A stretch of 15,464 nucleotides of DNA from Rhodocyclaceae bacterium (GCA_016791085.1 JAEUNN010000326.1:1-15464), one strand, 5' to 3'; positions 7,167 to 13,819 are shown, counted from the stretch's first letter. Notes: a model not told the origin generated them from the sequence alone. Translations and numbers: made by a program.

Positions 7167-8105
7167 ATGCCTCCCGTCGAACCCGGCCCGGAATCTTACG
7201 CGCACCCCGCCCTGCGTTTTTTCGTGGCCACGCGTCCGGCGTTTCTGAGCGTCACGCTGGTCGCCAGCCTGATCGGCATGGCTGCGGCCTGGGCCGACGG
7301 CGTGGAGGTCGATCCGCTGCTGGCGCTCGCCACCCTGTTGGCCGCACTGTGCGCACACGCCTGCGTGAATGTACTGAATGACGTGCACGACGCCGAGGCC
7401 GACGCGCAAAACCGCGAGCGCATCTACCCCTACACGGGCGGCAGCCGTTTCATCCAGAATCGCGTGATGGCCGCAGCCGATCTGGAAAAATTCGGCTGGA
7501 GCCTGTTCGGCGCGGTGGTGCTGGCCGGCTTGTGGCTCAGTTTCTTGAGCGGGCCCGGACTGGTGTTGATCGGCCTGGTCGGACTGTTCCTGGGTTGGTC
7601 CTATTCGGCGCCGCCCTTGCGCCTGGCGAGCCGCGGCCTGGGCGAATTCGCGGTGGCGGGAGGCTGGCTGCTGGTCGTGATGGGTGCCGATTACGTACAG
7701 CGCGGCCACTACGATGCGGGCGCGTTCGTGGCGGGCCTGCCGTTCGCGCTGCTGGTGACGAATTTGCTGCTGGTCAATGAATTTCCCGACTGGCGCGCCG
7801 ACGCGGCGAGCGGCAAGCACACGCTGGTGGTGCGCCTGGGCCGGCGCAATGCGCGCTGGCTGCATCTGGGCCTGAGCGGAGCGGCCGGCGGCTGGACCAT
7901 CGCGGCGCTTCTGGCGGGGCTGATTCCGATCGCCTGTTGCGCCGCCCTGCTGGGCCTGGTGCCTTCCGTGCAGGCCGGCCAAGCCTTGTTGCGCCATGCC
8001 GAACAGCCGCAGGAACTGCTGCCGGCGATCAGCGGCAGCATCGTCGCGCTGTTATTGTTCGGCGTGCTCATGGCCGGCGGGCTGCTCATGGGCGGGCGCG
8101 CCTGA
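7167..8105 (+). CDS. UbiA-superfamily prenyltransferase, MenA-like
   Basis: This 312-residue membrane protein has both aspartate-rich motifs of the UbiA superfamily. The first is NDVHDAEAD at 71-79, followed by TGGSR at 90-94. The second is NEFPDWRAD at 204-212, followed by ASGKHTLVVRLGRR. YSAPPLRL at 146-153 is also typical. These motifs bind the Mg-diphosphate of a polyprenyl donor, and the enzyme attaches the prenyl chain to an aromatic or similar acceptor inside the membrane. The second motif with GKxTLxVRLGR is closer to MenA (1,4-dihydroxy-2-naphthoate prenyltransferase) than to UbiA (4-hydroxybenzoate). I see no other menaquinone or quinone gene in the window, so the acceptor is unknown. 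About eight or nine helices are visible. It sits between ruvC (53 bases) and ruvA (30 bases). Confidence 0.88.
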   Translation: MPPVEPGPESYAHPALRFFVATRPAFLSVTLVASLIGMAAAWADGVEVDPLLALATLLAALCAHACVNVLNDVHDAEADAQNRERIYPYTGGSRFIQNRVMAAADLEKFGWSLFGAVVLAGLWLSFLSGPGLVLIGLVGLFLGWSYSAPPLRLASRGLGEFAVAGGWLLVVMGADYVQRGHYDAGAFVAGLPFALLVTNLLLVNEFPDWRADAASGKHTLVVRLGRRNARWLHLGLSGAAGGWTIAALLAGLIPIACCAALLGLVPSVQAGQALLRHAEQPQELLPAISGSIVALLLFGVLMAGGLLMGGRA

Positions 8106-8135
8106 GGCGGCGCCGGCGCAACGACCGAGGACGAA

Positions 8136-8720
8136 ATGATAGGCAGGCTGTGCGGCACCTTGCTGGAAAAGAACCCGCCCCAGATCACGCTGGACGTGGG
8201 CGGGGTAGGCTATGAAATCGACGTGCCCATGAGCACTTTTTACCATTTGCCGGCGGCCGGCGAACGCATCAGCCTGCATATCCACCACGTGGTGCGCGAG
8301 GACGGCCAGTTTCTGTTCGGTTTTGCCCAGGCCGGCGAACGCGCGGCGTTCCGCCAGTTGCTCAAGGTGAGCGGCATCGGTCCGCGCACCGCGCTGGCGG
8401 TGCTGTCGGGCATGTCGGTGGACGATCTGGCCCAGGCCATCGCGCGCCAGGAAGCCGGCCGGCTCATCAAAATACCCGGCATAGGCCGCAAAACCGCGGA
8501 ACGCCTGCTGCTCGAACTGCGCGACAAGCTGCCTGCCACGACGGCTGGAACGTCCGCCGCCGCGGCGGCTGTGCCCGACGCGAGTTCGGACATCCTGAAC
8601 GCGCTCATCGCGCTCGGCTATTCCGACCGCGAAGCCGGCGCCGCGCTCAAACAATTGCCCCCCGGCTGCGGCGTCGCCGACGGCATACGCCAGGCCTTGC
8701 GCCTGCTCGCCAAAGGCTGA
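8136..8720 (+). CDS. ruvA: Holliday junction branch migration protein RuvA
   Basis: RuvA is the tetrameric clamp that holds a four-way junction and loads the RuvB motors. The 194-residue product shows all three domains. The N-terminal OB fold begins MIGRLCGTLLEK and contains VGGVGYEIDVP at 21-31. Two helix-hairpin-helix motifs lie at about 76-94 (KVSGIGPRTALAVL) and 111-130 (IKIPGIGRKTAERLLLEL). After an Ala/Thr-rich flexible linker (134-150), the C-terminal RuvB-binding domain runs from about 152 (ILNALIALGYSDREA). Start choice is supported by GAGGA at 8127-8131, four bases from the ATG, and by the invariant MIG start. It follows the prenyltransferase by 30 bases and precedes ruvB by 62. Confidence 0.98.
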   Translation: MIGRLCGTLLEKNPPQITLDVGGVGYEIDVPMSTFYHLPAAGERISLHIHHVVREDGQFLFGFAQAGERAAFRQLLKVSGIGPRTALAVLSGMSVDDLAQAIARQEAGRLIKIPGIGRKTAERLLLELRDKLPATTAGTSAAAAAVPDASSDILNALIALGYSDREAGAALKQLPPGCGVADGIRQALRLLAKG

Positions 8721-8746
8721 GCCACGCACCGGCCCGTCGGCGTCAT

Positions 8747-8763
8747 GCCGGCGGCAGGCCGGC
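8747..8763 (+). other. GC-rich hairpin in the ruvA-ruvB gap
   Basis: GCCGGC-GGCAG-GCCGGC can form a six-pair stem with a five-base loop between ruvA and ruvB. No T-tract follows, so intrinsic termination is unlikely. It could modulate readthrough or protect the upstream message. It ends eight bases before the ruvB -10 box. Confidence 0.3.
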
Positions 8764-8770
8764 CTGAGGC

Positions 8771-8776
8771 TACAAT
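8771..8776 (+). promoter_or_regulatory. -10 box (TACAAT) directly before the ruvB ATG
   Basis: TACAAT matches five of six -10 bases and ends six bases before the ruvB ATG (CCGACC between). Transcription would begin at or next to the A of the ATG, giving a leaderless message. No ribosome-binding site precedes the ATG, which agrees. A -35 is not evident at 16-18 bases upstream. Confidence 0.5.
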
Positions 8777-8782
8777 CCGACC

Positions 8783-9841
8783 ATGCTGCAAACCGACAAA
8801 CTGAGCGCCGCCCTTCCGGACCAAAGACTGGTATCGGGCGCTGCCGCGCCCGACGACGTGCTGGAACGCGCGCTGCGCCCGAAACGCCTGGCCGAATACA
8901 TCGGCCAGCAAAAAATCCGCGATCAGCTCGACCTGTTCATACAGGCCGCGCGCGGGCGCGCCGAGGCGCTGGATCACGTGCTGCTGTTCGGTCCGCCCGG
9001 GCTGGGCAAAACCACGCTGGCGCATATCGTGGCCGCGGAAATGGGTGTGGGGCTCAGGCAAACGTCCGGACCGGTGCTGGAACGCGCCGGCGATCTGGCC
9101 GCCATGCTGACCAATCTCGAGCCGCGCGACGTGCTGTTCATAGACGAAATCCATCGCCTTTCGCCGGTCGTGGAAGAAATACTTTACCCGGCGCTGGAAG
9201 ATTTCCAGATCGACATCATGATCGGCGAAGGCCCCGCGGCGCGCTCCGTCAAACTCGACCTGCCGCCGTTCACGCTGGTCGGCGCCACCACGCGCGCCGG
9301 CATGCTCACCAACCCTCTGCGCGACCGCTTCGGCATCGTTGCGCGGTTGGAGTTTTATACACCGGAAGAACTGGCGCTCATCGTGCATCGCTCGGCGCAA
9401 TTGCTGAACTGCCCCATCGATGCCGAAGGCGCGCTCGAAATTGCGCGCCGCGCGCGCGGCACGCCGCGCATCGCCAACCGTCTGCTGCGCCGCTGCCGCG
9501 ATTTTGCCCAGGTGCGCGCGGGCGGCGCGATCACGCGCGAGGTAGCGGACGCCGCGCTCACGATGCTGGATGTCGATGCGCTAGGCCTCGATCTGATGGA
9601 CCGCAAACTGCTGGGCGCCATCATGGACAAGTTTGGCGGCGGTCCGGTCGGCGTCGATAACTTGGCGGCCGCCGTGGGCGAGGCGCGCGACACCATCGAA
9701 GACGTGATAGAACCTTATCTGATCCAGCAAGGCTATCTGCAGCGCACCCCGCGCGGGCGCATCGCCTGTGCTTCCATCTACCGGCATTTCGGCCTGTCCG
9801 CCCCGGCCGGCGGTCCGAACCGCGATTTCTGGCAGGACTGA
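8783..9841 (+). CDS. ruvB: Holliday junction branch migration ATPase RuvB
   Basis: RuvB is the hexameric AAA+ motor that pulls DNA through the RuvA-bound junction. The 352-residue product is of normal length. Walker A GPPGLGKT is at 69-76 and Walker B LFIDEIHRLS at 117-126 (D120, E121). 'TLVGATTRAGML' (sensor region) is followed by NPLRDRFGIV, which carries the arginine finger. The C-terminal winged-helix domain includes DKFGGGPVGVDNLAAAVGE near 276-294, and 'TPRGRIA' and 'YRHFG' occur near the end. The N-terminus 'RALRPKRLAEYIGQ' is typical. No ribosome-binding site precedes the ATG; instead a TACAAT box abuts it, so ruvB may be expressed both by readthrough from ruvA and from its own leaderless transcript. 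It ends the ruv cluster; the next gene is 112 bases on. Confidence 0.98.
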   Translation: MLQTDKLSAALPDQRLVSGAAAPDDVLERALRPKRLAEYIGQQKIRDQLDLFIQAARGRAEALDHVLLFGPPGLGKTTLAHIVAAEMGVGLRQTSGPVLERAGDLAAMLTNLEPRDVLFIDEIHRLSPVVEEILYPALEDFQIDIMIGEGPAARSVKLDLPPFTLVGATTRAGMLTNPLRDRFGIVARLEFYTPEELALIVHRSAQLLNCPIDAEGALEIARRARGTPRIANRLLRRCRDFAQVRAGGAITREVADAALTMLDVDALGLDLMDRKLLGAIMDKFGGGPVGVDNLAAAVGEARDTIEDVIEPYLIQQGYLQRTPRGRIACASIYRHFGLSAPAGGPNRDFWQD

Positions 9842-9905
9842 GCGGGCGCGAACCAGGCGCCGCCGCCGCAACGTTTCCTCAGGTCCGCATGCCGCTCCAA
9901 TGTGG

Positions 9906-9911
9906 CATCAT
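9906..9911 (+). promoter_or_regulatory. Weak extended -10 candidate for the first binding-protein gene
   Basis: TGG followed by CATCAT (9903-9911) resembles an extended TGn -10 element with four of six hexamer matches. It lies in the 112-base gap after ruvB and would give a leader of about 36 bases. This is a weak call with no clear -35. Confidence 0.25.
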
Positions 9912-9919
9912 GGCGCCTT

Positions 9920-9935
9920 CCGCGGCGGGCCGCGG
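9920..9935 (+). other. GC hairpin in the leader of the first binding-protein gene
   Basis: CCGCGG-CGGG-CCGCGG can form a six-pair stem with a four-base loop. It ends five bases before the GAGGAG ribosome-binding site at 9941-9946. It may stabilise the leader or influence initiation, but short GC palindromes are common at this base composition. Confidence 0.3.
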
Positions 9936-9953
9936 GCCTCGAGGAGACCGAAT

Positions 9954-11090
9954 ATGAATATGCGGAACCATCCGTCCTTTTTCCTGGGCCGACGCGCCGG
10001 CGCCCTGCTGCTGGGCCTGCTGTTCGCCGGCGTGGCGCAGGCAGACATCCTGATCGGCCAGTCCACCGGGCTCACCGGCCAGGTGGCGGGCGGCTCGCAG
10101 GAAAACCTGGCGGGCGCCAAGCTGTACTTCGACAATATCAACGCCAACGGCGGCATCAACGGCGAAAAGATCGTACTCGAATCGCTCGACGATTCTTACG
10201 ACGCCAGGCGCACCGTCGAAAACACGCGCAAGCTCATCGAGGAAAAGAATGTCGTGGCCATGCTGCTCACGCGCGGCACGCCAACCACGGAAGCCATCGT
10301 GCCTCTGCTGGAAAAAAACCGCGTGCCGCTGGTGGCGCCGTCCACCGGGGCCATCGTGCTGCGCCAGCCCGTCAAACCCATGCTGTTTCATGTGCGCGCC
10401 ACCTATCAGCGCGAAGCGGAACGCTGCGTAGAACTGTTGAGCGCCATGGGGCAAACCAAATTCGCCGTGCTGTACCAGAATAATTCTTTCGGGCGCGATG
10501 CGCTCACGGGCGCCGAACGCGGCATCGCCAAAGCCAAACTAAAGCCGGTGCTGGCGCAGGGCTTCGACCCTGAAAAGCCGGATTTCGCTGCCGTGGTGGC
10601 GGAAATCGTCAAAGGCGGCACCGATTCGGTGCTGCTGTTCGCAACCGAAACGCCGGCCGTCGCATTCATGAAGGAATTGCGCAAGGCCTCGCAAACCACC
10701 CAGGTTGCCACCCTGTCGAACAACGCCACGTCCAGTTTCACCCGAGGTCTGGGCGAATTGGGCCGCGGCACGGTCGTCACGCAAATCGTGCCGAACCCTT
10801 CGTCGACGTCGATTCCCATCGTCAAGGAAATTACCGCGATCGCCAAAGCCAAAGGGATGGCGGATGTCACCCCGGCCATGATCGAAGGTTACGTGGGGGC
10901 CAAGGTGCTGGCCGAAGGCCTGCGCCGCGCCGGCCCCAAGGTCACGCGCGCAAGCCTGCTCGACGCCTTGAACGGCCTGAAAAATTACGACGTGGGCGGC
11001 ATGACCATGAACTATTCGGCCGATCACCACGACGGCGCGGATTTCGTGGAGCTTTCCACGATCAGCCGCGACGGTCGTTTCCAGCGCTGA
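9954..11090 (+). CDS. Periplasmic substrate-binding protein, LivK-like (type 1 fold), paralogue 1
   Basis: The 378-residue product starts with a Sec signal peptide: basic MNMRNHPSFFLGRR, a hydrophobic core, and probable cleavage after AQA at residue 30. The mature part opens DILIGQSTGLTGQVAGG and continues with GGINGEKIVLESLDDSYD and NTRKLIEEKNVVA. 'VPLVAPSTGA' and 'FHVRATYQREAE' follow. This is the fold of branched-chain amino acid/amide-type ABC binding proteins. The ligand is unknown, and no permease or ATPase gene is nearby, so it may serve a distant transporter or act in sensing. A strong GAGGAG at 9941-9946 supports the ATG at 9954; an in-frame ATG two codons later is possible. It is a paralogue of the protein at 13910-15046, about half identical by eye across the whole length. 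Confidence 0.92.
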   Translation: MNMRNHPSFFLGRRAGALLLGLLFAGVAQADILIGQSTGLTGQVAGGSQENLAGAKLYFDNINANGGINGEKIVLESLDDSYDARRTVENTRKLIEEKNVVAMLLTRGTPTTEAIVPLLEKNRVPLVAPSTGAIVLRQPVKPMLFHVRATYQREAERCVELLSAMGQTKFAVLYQNNSFGRDALTGAERGIAKAKLKPVLAQGFDPEKPDFAAVVAEIVKGGTDSVLLFATETPAVAFMKELRKASQTTQVATLSNNATSSFTRGLGELGRGTVVTQIVPNPSSTSIPIVKEITAIAKAKGMADVTPAMIEGYVGAKVLAEGLRRAGPKVTRASLLDALNGLKNYDVGGMTMNYSADHHDGADFVELSTISRDGRFQR

Positions 11091-11141
11091 ACGCGGCCGC
11101 CCCGGCGCATTGCAGAGCAACAGCCCGCAACAAGGATTGTG

Positions 11142-11162
11142 TGATATTCTTCACGGAGAATA
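11142..11162 (+). promoter_or_regulatory. Extended -10 promoter overlapped by an inverted repeat
   Basis: TG-A-TATTCT (11142-11150) fits an extended TGnTATAAT promoter element. TATTCT-TCACGG-AGAATA (11145-11162) is a perfect six-base inverted repeat with a six-base spacer whose left arm is the -10 box itself. A dimeric regulator bound there would block the promoter. It is 36 bases before the membrane-protein ATG. The -35 is weak, which is usual for extended -10 promoters. The regulator is unknown. Confidence 0.45.
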
Positions 11163-11197
11163 CAGCTTAACCTACACCATCTGCGATGCGCTGAAAA

Positions 11198-11695
11198 ATG
11201 AGCGAGACCGAATTTCCCGGGCAACTCGCGCGCGCGCGTCGCACAGCGCTGCCCGGTGCACTGGGTACGCCTGAGGTAAAACGGCACTACCTTGGGCGCG
11301 TCGGCGAGGAACGCGTATTCAAGCTTTCGGCCGCCGCCATCCACCTGCTTTTCTGCATACTTGCGCTCGCCAGTCTCCTTTCCCAGGGTGGGAACACGGA
11401 CGCAATAGACCTTTTCCGCAGCGACATTGCCATTCCCGGCCTGAGTGCGGCCGACAGTGCACCGCTATTTTGCGGTGCGACATTGCTTGCGCACGTGCTT
11501 GCAATGCTGGCCTTCGCGTCCAGCCTGTCGCGTAGCGGGCGGCACAACTGGCGGTTGCTGCTGATCGAGGTGCTGCTGGCGGGAATTTCCCTGCCATATT
11601 TGCGCGCCGGATTCGCAATCGTGCTGTGCCTGAATCTGGCCATGCTGCTGTACGGCTGCCGGCCAAACTTCAACGATCACCAGGCTTACCGCTAG
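11198..11695 (+). CDS. Small membrane protein of unknown function
   Basis: I do not recognise this 165-residue protein. Residues 1-43 are hydrophilic and Arg-rich. Hydrophobic segments follow at about 44-62, 88-110, 118-134 and 137-153, the last two perhaps forming a hairpin, so three or four membrane helices are likely. Charged turns occur at 64-78 (NTDAIDLFRSD) and 111-119 (SRSGRHNWR), and the tail is short and polar. No catalytic motif is visible. The reading frame is credible because hydrophobic and polar stretches alternate sensibly, a promoter-like element precedes it, and no better frame competes. The ATG has no clear ribosome-binding site, so the true start may differ. It converges on folB with 15 bases between the stops. 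Being the only unrecognised complete gene here, it may be lineage-specific. Confidence 0.65.
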   Translation: MSETEFPGQLARARRTALPGALGTPEVKRHYLGRVGEERVFKLSAAAIHLLFCILALASLLSQGGNTDAIDLFRSDIAIPGLSAADSAPLFCGATLLAHVLAMLAFASSLSRSGRHNWRLLLIEVLLAGISLPYLRAGFAIVLCLNLAMLLYGCRPNFNDHQAYR

Positions 11696-11710
11696 CGCGG
11701 CCGCGCGGCA

Positions 11711-12118
11711 CTAGATGCCGCCGGCCTTGCGGATACGCCAGATTTCCACCCCCACCGCAGCCACATCGCCGTAAATGTCGGGCTTGGCCGTGGATACGCG
11801 TGCCGCGCGCACGGCCGGGTGGCTCATGGCCAGGTCGGCGATGCGATCGCACAAGGTTTCCTGCAGGTTGAAATGTTGCGCGGTCGCAAGTTCCTGCACG
11901 CCGCGGCGCAGGTAATCGTAGTCAACCACGTCTTCGAGTGCGTCGCGCTGCGACAGCGCGGCGGCCAGCGGCAGCCAGATTTCGATATTGATCACCACGC
12001 GCTGCGGCGCGCGGCGCTCGAATTCATGCACGCCTATCGAAAAGTTGGCGACCAGATCGCGCAGGAACAACTTGCGGTGACTGGTCGGGTCGAGCGGAAA
12101 ACAGATGTCCTGATTCAT
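11711..12118 (-). CDS. folB: Dihydroneopterin aldolase FolB
   Basis: FolB cleaves 7,8-dihydroneopterin to 6-hydroxymethyl-dihydropterin and glycolaldehyde in folate synthesis. The 135-residue product has the family signature IGVHEFERRAPQRVVINIEI at 28-47, DYDYL at 66-70, a QETLCDRIA helix (86-94) carrying the conserved Glu (E87), and the catalytic-lysine motif KPDIYGDVAAVGVEI from K112. The N-terminus is about ten residues longer than E. coli FolB. I chose the ATG at 12118 because it follows the upstream reductase stop by seven bases; the frame stays open further but only inside that gene. It is the last gene of a three-gene minus-strand operon: AEC transporter, pteridine reductase, folB. Confidence 0.93.
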   Translation of the reverse strand: MNQDICFPLDPTSHRKLFLRDLVANFSIGVHEFERRAPQRVVINIEIWLPLAAALSQRDALEDVVDYDYLRRGVQELATAQHFNLQETLCDRIADLAMSHPAVRAARVSTAKPDIYGDVAAVGVEIWRIRKAGGI

Positions 12119-12125
12119 GGCCGCG

Positions 12126-12911
12126 TCACTCGAATTGGATGTCGCGCCGCGTCGGCCACAGATGCATGCCGCCATCGACGATGAGCGTGCTGCCCGTGAT
12201 GGCCGGCGCGCGCGCAAGAAAACATACCGCCGCGGCAATGTCGCCGGGGCTGTTGGAGCGCCCCAGCGGCGTGCGCCGGCTGGCAGCGGCGAAATTTTCC
12301 GCCGTCTGTTCGCCGGACTGGAAGGTAAGTCCCGGCGCGACGCCCAGCACGCGCAACTTTGGCGCCAAAGCCTGGGCCAGCATGGTGGTGGCGGCGGCCA
12401 GTGCGGCCTTGGAGAGCGAATACGAAAGGAAATCCGGATTCCAGTTCCACAATTTCTGGTCGAGCAGGTTGATCACCGCCCCCTCGGCGCCATCAGCCAT
12501 GCGTGCGTGCAGTTCGCGCGCGAGCAACACCGGCGCCGCACAATTGACCGCCATGTGGCGCGCCAGCCGCGCGTAGTCGAAATCCGCCGCGCTGTCGTAT
12601 TCGAACAGCGAAGCGTTATTGACGACAAGTTGCGGCAGCCCCAGGCCCGCCACCGTGTCGTCCATGAGCCGGCAAACCGCCGCCTGGTCCGCCAGGTCGG
12701 CTGCAAAGCAGGCGGCGCGGCGCCCGAGCGCGCGAATTTGCGCGGCGACGTCGCTGGCCTCGGCAGCCGAGGTACGGTAATGCAGGGCCAGGTCCCAGCC
12801 GTCCGCCGCCAGGGCCAGCGCCAGGGCGCGCCCCATGCGCCGCCCGGCGCCGGTAACCAGGGCGATGCCGGCCGGGATCATGGCGCGCGGCGCCCCGGCG
12901 GTCGGGCTCAT
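12126..12911 (-). CDS. folM: FolM/PTR1-type pteridine reductase (short-chain dehydrogenase)
   Basis: This 261-residue SDR enzyme has the cofactor motif TGAGRRMG at 20-27 (the RR pair suggests NADPH), NNAS at 98-101 and the catalytic YxxxK as Y164-SLS-K168. The usual SDR serine thirteen residues before the tyrosine is replaced by D151. An Asp-Tyr-Lys set with exactly this spacing is the hallmark of Leishmania PTR1 and E. coli FolM, which reduce dihydropterins/dihydrofolate or dihydromonapterin. VDGG at 245-248 is the usual C-terminal motif. The neighbouring folB strengthens the pteridine assignment; the precise substrate (dihydromonapterin or dihydrofolate) is open. The ATG at 12911 overlaps the AEC stop as ATGA, showing translational coupling. 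A later ATG at 12881 would also keep the whole Rossmann fold. Confidence 0.87.
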   Translation of the reverse strand: MSPTAGAPRAMIPAGIALVTGAGRRMGRALALALAADGWDLALHYRTSAAEASDVAAQIRALGRRAACFAADLADQAAVCRLMDDTVAGLGLPQLVVNNASLFEYDSAADFDYARLARHMAVNCAAPVLLARELHARMADGAEGAVINLLDQKLWNWNPDFLSYSLSKAALAAATTMLAQALAPKLRVLGVAPGLTFQSGEQTAENFAAASRRTPLGRSNSPGDIAAAVCFLARAPAITGSTLIVDGGMHLWPTRRDIQFE

Positions 12912-13783
12912 TCGAGCACCACCGCCAGCACGACCGGAATGATGGCCACGGCCACAATGTTGCCGACCATGACGATGGATGCCACCCTGGAAGGTTCCTG
13001 GTTGTAGCGCTCGGCAAATACGAAATTCAGCACCGCCGGCGGCAGTGCGCCGTACAGCAGCACCAGCGCGCGCGCCGTGCCCTGGATGTCGAACAGCCAC
13101 ACCAGCACGGCACAGATCGCCAGGCCCATGAGCGGACGCGCCAGCGCGCCGATCAGGCCGATGCGCAGATCCGACAGGGCCGAGTCGGCAACCCGCACGC
13201 CCAGCGAAAACAGCAGCAGGGGCACCGATACGTCGCCCAGCATCTTGATGGCCAGTTTGAGCGGCGCCCAGATCGGCACCTGCAGCAAGCTCACGGCCAG
13301 CCCGGCAATGGACGCCGCAACCACCGGTATGCGCCACAGCGTCCACCATTTGACGCGGTGATCGAGCAGCCAGGCGCCGAACGAAAAATGCAGCAGATTG
13401 GTCACCATGAAAATGACTACGATCAGCCCCAGCGCCTGGTCGCCGAAAGCCAGGACGGTAAGCGGCAGGCCCAGATTGCCCGTATTGTTGAACATCATGG
13501 GCGGCACGAAAGTGCGTGCGTCCACCCGCAGCATGCGCGCCAGTGCCCAGCCTATCACCCCGCTCGCGGCGATCTGCAGGAAGGCCACCCAGGCCAGCAT
13601 CTGGTTGGCCGCCAGATCGAAAGATTTGTCGGCCAGCGCCGCAAACACCAGCGCCGGCACGAACACGTCCATGTTGAGCTGGTTTGCGAACGCCATGTCG
13701 GGCTTGTGGCGCCTGCCATACAGCCAGCCGCCGATGGCGATGGCAAATACCGGAAAGACGATTGCGACGATGCGTTCGACCAT
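12908..13783 (-). CDS. AEC-family (auxin efflux carrier) transporter
   Basis: The 291-residue protein has about ten membrane helices in two halves. Family-typical segments are NMDVFVPALVF (37-47) and MMFNNTGNLGLPL (96-108), the latter with the conserved Asn/Gly/Pro turn. AEC proteins are inner-membrane carriers, many for organic anions such as malate or malonate; the substrate here is not deducible. I chose the ATG at 13783 over a GTG at 13828 because the first helix begins immediately after it and a promoter-like -10 box lies six bases before it. Starting at the GTG would put that promoter inside the gene. It is the first gene of the operon with the pteridine reductase (ATGA overlap) and folB, divergent from the second binding-protein gene. 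Confidence 0.9.
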   Translation of the reverse strand: MVERIVAIVFPVFAIAIGGWLYGRRHKPDMAFANQLNMDVFVPALVFAALADKSFDLAANQMLAWVAFLQIAASGVIGWALARMLRVDARTFVPPMMFNNTGNLGLPLTVLAFGDQALGLIVVIFMVTNLLHFSFGAWLLDHRVKWWTLWRIPVVAASIAGLAVSLLQVPIWAPLKLAIKMLGDVSVPLLLFSLGVRVADSALSDLRIGLIGALARPLMGLAICAVLVWLFDIQGTARALVLLYGALPPAVLNFVFAERYNQEPSRVASIVMVGNIVAVAIIPVVLAVVLE

Positions 13784-13789
13784 GCGCGG

Positions 13790-13819
13790 ATTAGACCACG
13801 TTGCATCGATTTGCGTCAC
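13790..13819 (-). promoter_or_regulatory. Promoter abutting the AEC start codon (leaderless type)
   Basis: On the minus strand, GTGACG (13819-13814, four of six -35 matches) is followed after 18 bases by TCTAAT (13795-13790, five of six -10 matches). CCGCGC and then the AEC ATG come next. Transcription would begin at or beside the ATG. The layout -10, CCGnnC, ATG is the same as before ruvB. Confidence 0.5.

Noticed and set aside
7131..7997. Minus-strand frame of 288 codons opposite the prenyltransferase
   Set aside because: It is rich in Gln/Arg/Ala, with no domain, and antisense to a gene with both UbiA-superfamily Asp motifs.
11695..11706. Palindrome GCGCGGCCGCGC between the convergent membrane-protein gene and folB, considered as a bidirectional terminator
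   Set aside because: The palindrome has no loop sequence and no flanking T or A tract. Such all-GC palindromes arise readily at this base composition.
12912..13349. N-terminal extension of the pteridine reductase to 13349
   Set aside because: It lies inside the AEC gene in another frame. The ATGA overlap at 12908-12911 and the position of the TGxxRRxG motif favour the shorter form.
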